The translations under genes and the position numbers were made by a program. The notes below the pieces were generated by a model. That model searched no databases. It was not told the DNA's origin and worked only from the letters and a program-made list of their open reading frames with translations. Positions 23,101 through 24,001 of a stretch of DNA of 24,001 nt are shown piece by piece. Each line of letters begins with the position of its first letter. The stretch's first letter is position 1. This DNA comes from SYFI01 sp046095485 (GTDB lineage: Bacteria > Actinomycetota > Thermoleophilia > Miltoncostaeales > Miltoncostaeaceae), in the NCBI GenBank assembly GCA_046095485.1, contig JBJTJN010000103.1, forward strand, positions 1 to 24,001. Reading direction: 5' to 3'.

Positions 23101-24001
23101 GTTCGCCAGCAGCGAGAGCACCACGGTGCCCGAGGTGCCGCCGGCGCCGCCCACGGTCACCGTGTACGGCCCACTGCCCGAGCCGCTCACCGACTGCACG
23201 CTCCAGCCGGTGGCGGTGCCCCCCACCGAGAAGTCACCCGCGGCGAGGCCGGTGACGACGTCGCTGAACTCCAGCGTGAACGGGATGCTGGCCGCGCTTG
23301 TGAGCGCGGCGGCGGGCGCGAATTGCACGATGTCGAGCAGGGAGTCGGGCCGTGTGTAGGTGACCACGGCGGACGATCCGCTCACGTTGCCTGCGGTGTC
23401 CACGGCCACCACGTAGAAGAAGTACGGCACCCCGCGCAGGGCGGCGTCGAACGTGAACTCCCGGGTGGCGGCCGGCAGGGTGGTGAGCTGCGTGGTGGGC
23501 GGGTTGGTGGTGCCGCCGAATACCCGGTATCCGGCGAGGTCGGAGTCGTTGTTCGCCGCCCAGGTGACGTACGGCGCGCTCGCCGCGCCGGACCCCGCGG
23601 CCACGCCGGTGGGCACTGTCGGGGGCACGGCGTCGATGGCGATCACGGAGTCATCCGAGAGCGATCCGAACGCCCCGGGCACCGGCAGGGTGAGCGTGGC
23701 CGCGTTGCCCGCGGCATCCCTGATGGTGCCGCCGGCGAGCGACAGCGCGCTGGTGCCGGTCACCTCGAGGGCCGGGGTGAGGTCACCCGATGCCACGGTG
23801 TACGAGAACGCCAGGTTGGGCGTTCCCGACCCGCTGAGGTACGGCAGGGTCACGGTGCGGGTACCCACGTTGAGCGCGAGCGTGGGGGTACCGGTGACGG
23901 TCACGGGCTCGCTGAACGACACGTACACCGGGATCACCGCGCCGGCGCGATACGTGCCCGGCGTGGTGCCGCTCTGCACGCCGGTTACCGCCGGCGCAGT
24001 G
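11185..24001 (-). CDS. Giant multidomain Ig-like repeat protein, probably secreted, 5' end outside window
   Basis: At least 4,271 uninterrupted codons, open to the right edge, so the N-terminus and any signal peptide are not seen. Domain order from the N-terminal side: Ig-like fragment with FSEPVTVTGTPTLALNVG (23630-24001); fibronectin-III-like domain (PTGVAAGSG, then YRVFGG, then YFFYVVAVDTAGN; 23350-23630); type I repeats C1-C5; NGTWTG Ig-like D1; C6-C7; D2; glycine-rich domain; C8-C13; type II repeats F1-F21 (12820-18275); mixed beta region with VYVRGIDNAGN (12260-12820); two Cys-containing CRG-type beta modules (11613-12260); and a 142-residue helical tail. I see no LPXTG, PEP-CTERM, SLH repeat or terminal membrane helix. 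Such proteins are typically secreted adhesins or stalks, which is inference here. The 16-base gap to convergent ktrA leaves no room for a separate downstream gene. Confidence 0.93.
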   Translation of the reverse strand, partial: TAPAVTGVQSGTTPGTYRAGAVIPVYVSFSEPVTVTGTPTLALNVGTRTVTLPYLSGSGTPNLAFSYTVASGDLTPALEVTGTSALSLAGGTIRDAAGNAATLTLPVPGAFGSLSDDSVIAIDAVPPTVPTGVAAGSGAASAPYVTWAANNDSDLAGYRVFGGTTNPPTTQLTTLPAATREFTFDAALRGVPYFFYVVAVDTAGNVSGSSAVVTYTRPDSLLDIVQFAPAAALTSAASIPFTLEFSDVVTGLAAGDFSVGGTATGWSVQSVSGSGSGPYTVTVGGAGGTSGTVVLSLLANAVTDSSATQFPGATIAAPTVTVDRTPPTASWTSPATPTSAAVPAFTLTFSESVSGIAVGDFSNAGTATGCAFAPSAASGTSVTVTASGCSEGTLALRIAAAAVTDVAGNTGPASATTAAAVTIDRSGPTATWGAAPTTPTNAGSITYPLAFDEPALGITAADFTNEGTSTGCVFTPSAGTGSAIDVVASGCSEGTVVPRLLAGAVTDDAGNTGPATNRDGAGVTIDRTPTTASWTPPASPTNASSLDFTLAFGDAVSGLAAGDISNTGTATGCTFSVSAASGTSVTVTAANCSEGTVAPQIAQGGVTDEAGNASPASPQASSAATIDRTAPAATAITPSATTISATSFTYSVSFSEAVTGLAAGDFTFSGTSSGWSVTGVSGSGSGPYTVTVSGGATPPGGTIIGALAAGAVTDLAGNAGPALPGTAVTVTATYTLANTVRPVASGTPTTGSVLTVTNGTWTGATPITFGYQWETSADGLAWTDGTGAGATTASYTVGAGETGRLIRARVTATNARGSLAVASRAITGNPATTPTLLAFKADTAATSATSTTFTVMFQSAPTGLAASDFSVGGTATGWGVQSLTGSGAGPYTVTVGGAVTGTGTVTLNMNPGAVVVDGAAFPATSTAASSSTTVDRSAPTAGSLTPAAAEISTTSTTFAVTFDEPVTGLAAGDFTTGGTSSGWSTTGVSGSGAGPYTVTVAHPGTPADGTLTLTLASGSVTDAAGNAGPAAAVTSSTVALQYALVNRELPTIGAAIAPGASVPAVNGTWVGAPAISYAYEWQVSTNGVDWTTATGSGATSATYVPVAGDPAKNVRVRVTATNPRGTLTAVSRPVQTQAFAPTNPDGPQPFTVPAGVTSIALDLSGASGADSGPTTGAASGGSGGRVTATLAVNPADALELRVGRRGVIAAAAGLQPTPAWNGGGNTNALACSGQMPGGGRAGAGGGGSSYASATQASAVQHFSGVNPGDGAAYLSYARGANVVSFTPAASTTNASSLTFALLFDGTVTGLTASDFTVGGTATGWSVAGVTGSGAGPYTVTATRAAGAVDGTLLVSLRAASVTDSYGGTAPGAKSDASAVAVDTAAPAVSTFTTATASPSNATSLTYTLTFSEPVTGLTAGDITIGGTATGWSVTGVAAAGGNAYTVTLNGTLGTDGTVIPALAAGGVADASGNAGPAAQAVGSTTTIDRVAPQVSALTATTPTRASSIAYTLTFDEPVSGLAAGDFTVGGTSSGWTVTGVSAASGTTVTVQLAKTSPADGTVVLSLGAGTVTDAAGNAGPASSYTGSTVTIDRTAPTVSTFSATTPTRTSPIAYTLTFSEPVTGLGVGDFTLGGTSTGWSVTGVSGSGASYTVNVANGSPSTGTVVLTLSSGAVTDGAGNTAPAAGVAAGTVTFDAVPPTATWTPPSSPTNAAVPSFALAFDKPVTGIASLDFTNQGTATGCVFTPSASSGSSITVSVSGCSEGTVIARLGADMVTDAPGNTGPTANADSGSITIDRTPPGVAAFASTGASPTRASTATFRITFDTAVTGLSAADLTPTGTSTGWSVDSVTGSGTGPYTVALSAGSPTSGSLGLDLAPGAVTDSAGNTGPASTASAGGTITIDVTPPGAPSFTAGPSGDIAVATAPFTFTGAGTGDAYQCQVDGAGAWTACASPRAFTGLSDGAHSLSVRLVDDVGNTGSPVTRSYTVDTAAPTSAASITSGPADASATSTTSATLAFTGADPGETYSCRLDGAAWAACTSPQSLSGLADGPHEFQVATTDAAGNRGPVATRTWTVDTVAPTSLPSITSAPATPGNDDTPTFAFGGAGTGETYACAIDSGAFAACTSPLTASTLADGAHTFKVALVDAAGNRGSATTFGFTVDTVAPSSAPSITSSPSTPSGNRSSSIAFSGAQAGETYECKVDSGAWSACTSPEAIGPLADGSVTFSVRRVDAAANAGPAAAATWTVDATAPAAPTLGRTPSATPTASASATVTITGAEAGGSFECSLDGAAWAACTSPRSLTSLADGSHGLRVRQIDAAGNAGAIATETWVVDTVPPSSAPSITSGPTGGVNVDTASFAFTGAGSGDTYECAPDGAGWAACTSPDALTGLPDGNHTWQVRLKDAAGNAGPVASRLWTVFTSPPPAPAGSVTPASTSSSTSTFTFTGATTSTFECQLDSGAWAACTSPFTTPTLPDGTHVLEVRQVDGGGNVSAPPHLTFSWTIDSQAPASVAFGNVPASPTNATTAAPTMTISANQPGVATYSLECKVDGGAWQMPCPTTGTAPGPLTLSLSGLTEGDHEVVARQRKTLADSSSTLSVESGITWTVDTTPPAAPVIASRPADPSNQATGAFGISAPAGITLECKLDSGSWAACTSPANVSGLSDGSHTFSTRAVDHAGNASTVTAVAWTVDTVAPAAPTFTSTPAAGSASSSATFGFSLPAGGASAMCSLDGAAPVACSAPYTVTGLGDGSHTMEISVVDAAGNIGSGASYTWTVDTTAPAAAPGIASGPSGTVQSTSATFAFTGAGAGDGYQCNLDGGGWASCATPYSIGMLGESAHALQVRVVDAVGNTGPTATRTWTVDRTPPAGSTTITTSPDNPSPSATPTLAFTGATPPDAYACKVDGGAWAPCTSPFTPPALSDGTHSFQVALIDEAGNIGTPSTHSWVVDTTAPSSAPTILSGPSAFSNDLTPSLGFTGAGVGETYACKVDSGSYAACTSPFTAPQLASGAHTFVVAVVDAAGNRGPDATRTWVTLADPPSTIPSITSGPNGPTNDPTPTWAFIGAASDETYECSIDGDAYTACTSPFTAARLDDGAHTLDIRTVDQAGNGGTPLTRQITVDTATPGDPSLSGAPSGSTNATSVSVNLGGEPGTTFECKLDSGAWAPCPSPFTASGLADGAHTLQVRATDPAGNVSGITTATWTVDTAAPSAPVIGNQPVSPTSQTSVSMTLSPSEPGDTFECQIDGADWAPCTSPIALTGLDNGTHVVKVRELDAAGNASQPVTITWAVDTVAPASAPGIAGVPAAITASTNLSATLTGEPGTTFQCRVDGGGWATCTSPVTRTGLSDGTHSIEARLLDAAGNAGPVARQLWTIDTSAPADPPAIGDMPASTADSTPTFTFTGDGSTTFQCQVDGGAWTACTSPFTTDPLIDGVHTVKVRQVDAAGNLGPEATSAFTVDTNAPAEVEVSGIPASPTNQTSATMSFALEPDAVLECRIDGSGWLDPCPANPLTMSGLGQGAHELVVRQRDSATPPNYSSETAIRWMVDTTAPLAPGMSPRPADPTNNPNASIGITSEPGTTTECRLLGGAWEPCANPAAYAGLADGAYVLDIRSTDAAGNHSALSTVRWSVDTTPPTGTAVVTSGPASPTASSVATFNFTLGSDGASAQCSLDGATWTACTSPATFSGITPGTHTLRVRILDAAGNVGSNVTTSSWEMFVPPNPPAGTPGVRVNNGDQYATSRAAIADIIWTAGTRFIDLANQPDYSDAVRSPISTQVAWTLAAGAAGNRTVYYRFADSAGSVTSTGSDAIMFDPDPPVVAAIALQPESGDVVRVTPTITDPASGLRSWQATVNPASPGPVIGAATASTTLVAPGGQTVYVRGIDNAGNVSAWTSAAVPVAAPAAPAAPGTAPQATIMLTGTTVRDSGDAVVGARCQSASGSCQVKMVLVVGGKPVSSTDGVVQSGQTASFTAKLPATLQRSLARRGTIKATVRTEVTSDGVTSLVTKPITLMAPDARQVVQAAAAALRGSQDTLTVAARCRGTLAARCRAQVNLQLVGVGSRGRTSNQARIVGQATMQGPSGARMGTKVSLNAAGRRLARKHGVLRVRPVISLGGRNFRSSVVVLGGLDARAWIRAVLAELDRHGPVRADLNATLDRVHAREITPQAGADIIEKQIIPDRVDTLARLRDLPPPPARIDYVQRDVIEAFVVSIAANKGTMAHLRAGGMPTNDPTSPLHERATAVKKKLMDDLARAGRPLGITVPPARSLWP
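11188..11613 (-). other. Helical C-terminal domain of the giant protein
   Basis: The final 142 residues are rich in charged and Ala/Leu residues and lack the Gly/Thr/Ser pattern of the repeats: DARAWIRAVLAELDRHG, then ADIIEKQIIPDRVDTLARLR, DLPPPPARIDYVQRDVIEAF and HERATAVKKKLMDDLARAG. I infer a helical bundle. The protein ends ARSLWP with no sortase signal or membrane segment, so its attachment mode is unknown. Confidence 0.7.
12820..18275 (-). repeat. Array of 21 tandem type II (disulfide) Ig-like repeats, F1-F21
   Basis: Each unit is ~85-87 residues (about 255-260 bases). Units have the core ETYECKxDGxxWxxCTSP, then LxDGxHTFxVRxxDAAGN, then TWTVDTxAP, and usually SAPSITSGP linking to the next. 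All 21 units keep the Cys pair, with nine residues between the cysteines in 18 units and ten in F1, F8 and F19, so 42 Cys could make 21 internal disulfides. F8 and F19 are lengthened in the loop between the second Cys and the RQR strand. The copies are diverged, not identical. This is the commonest repeat of the giant protein. Confidence 0.88.
18275..20165 (-). repeat. Type I Ig-like repeats C8-C13
   Basis: Six tandem repeats of ~100-107 residues with the pattern SxxxTLTFSEPVTGLxxGDFTxGGTATGW, then VTGSGxGPYTVTV, DGTVxxxLxAGxVTDAAGNxGPA and TIDRTAP. This resembles a bacterial Ig-like (Big-type) domain family. C12 (about 18610-18910) is a Cys variant in which TGW is TGC and SGCSEGT is present. 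C8 is atypical at its C-terminal end. Confidence 0.85.
20165..20573 (-). other. Glycine-rich domain inside the giant protein
   Basis: About 136 residues opening FTVPAGVTSIALDLSGASGA, then GGSGGRVTATLAVNPADALELRVGRRG, NGGGNTNALACSGQMPGGG and AGAGGGGSSY. This is the pattern of glycine-rich adhesin/receptor-type domains found in bacterial surface proteins. It is the only non-Ig domain within the repeat core and sits between D2 and C8. Confidence 0.75.
20573..20880 (-). repeat. D2, NGTWxG Ig-like domain
   Basis: About 100 residues with VNGTWVGAPAISYAYEWQVS, then GATSATYVPVAGD, then VRVRVTATNPRGT. This Ig-like domain type is common in actinobacterial secreted proteins. It pairs with D1 at 21510-21810. 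Confidence 0.75.
20880..21510 (-). repeat. Type I Ig-like repeats C6-C7
   Basis: Two FSEPVTGL-type repeats between the two NGTWxG domains. C6 (about 21195-21510) is atypical: it has FQSAPTGLAASDF and VVVDGAAFPATS in place of VTDAAGNAGPA. C7 (about 20880-21195) is canonical. Confidence 0.8.
21510..21810 (-). repeat. D1, NGTWxG Ig-like domain
   Basis: About 100 residues with VTNGTWTGATPITFGYQWET, then GATTASYTVGAGETG, then RARVTATNARGS. It is the same domain type as D2, and both directly follow a type I repeat through a YxLxNxxxP linker. Confidence 0.75.
21810..23350 (-). repeat. Type I Ig-like repeats C1-C5
   Basis: Five FSEPVTGL-type repeats of ~100-105 residues. C1 is atypical (VTDSSATQFPGA at its end) and follows the fibronectin-III-like domain. 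C2, C3 and C4 (about 22110-23030) are Cys variants with TGCxF and (S/N)CSEGT. C5 returns to the TGW/GPYTVTV form and leads into D1. Confidence 0.82.

Overview
The window is a very GC-rich bacterial stretch, almost entirely coding, with GC-dominated third codon positions, short intergenic gaps and GTG or TTG starts beside ATG. The C-terminal part of the giant gene carries CRG-type beta modules (Cys-Arg-Gly runs, then Ala-Gly-Arg-Arg-Leu-Ala) of a style I associate with Thermoleophilia/Solirubrobacterales-like Actinobacteria. That placement is a moderate-confidence inference; no rRNA or tRNA is present to confirm it.

Left part (1-4763, minus strand): a truncated spermidine-synthase-like gene at the edge, a doubly truncated short-chain dehydrogenase remnant, and a three-gene proton-translocating NAD(P) transhydrogenase operon (pntA1-pntA2-pntB) whose cistrons are joined by GTGA stop/start overlaps. 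A 230-base intergenic region with inverted and direct repeats lies upstream of the operon, and an aldo/keto reductase lies beyond that. Middle (4764-11168): a small helical protein, a CDGSH iron-sulfur protein divergent from a 14-TM DHA2-type drug exporter, an Ntn-hydrolase of the choloylglycine-hydrolase family downstream of a YbhN/UPF0104-type membrane protein, and a KtrB-KtrA potassium uptake pair.

Right part (11185-24001, minus strand): more than half of the window is one uninterrupted open frame of at least 4,271 codons that runs off the right edge (its 5' end is outside). It encodes a giant, probably secreted, repeat protein: one partial N-terminal Ig-like domain, one fibronectin-III-like domain, 13 'FSEPVTGL..GDF' Ig-like repeats (type I, here C1-C13), two 'NGTWxGxxxIxxxYxW' Ig-like domains (D1, D2), one glycine-rich domain, 21 disulfide-type Ig-like repeats (type II, here F1-F21), a mixed beta region and a helical 142-residue C-terminus with no recognisable surface anchor.

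The most interesting observations are: (i) the 21 type II repeats show a register of eleven, F1-F10 pairing one-to-one with F12-F21, which points to an ancestral block duplication; (ii) the type I repeats split into lead, Trp and Cys subtypes placed in an ordered way; (iii) the Ntn-hydrolase appears to need an ATC start codon to keep its catalytic Cys2, with Arg18 and Asp21 then falling exactly at the bile-salt-hydrolase positions; (iv) the SDR remnant looks like a fresh double deletion at the end of the transhydrogenase operon. I see no CRISPR array, insertion sequence, phage module or RNA gene.
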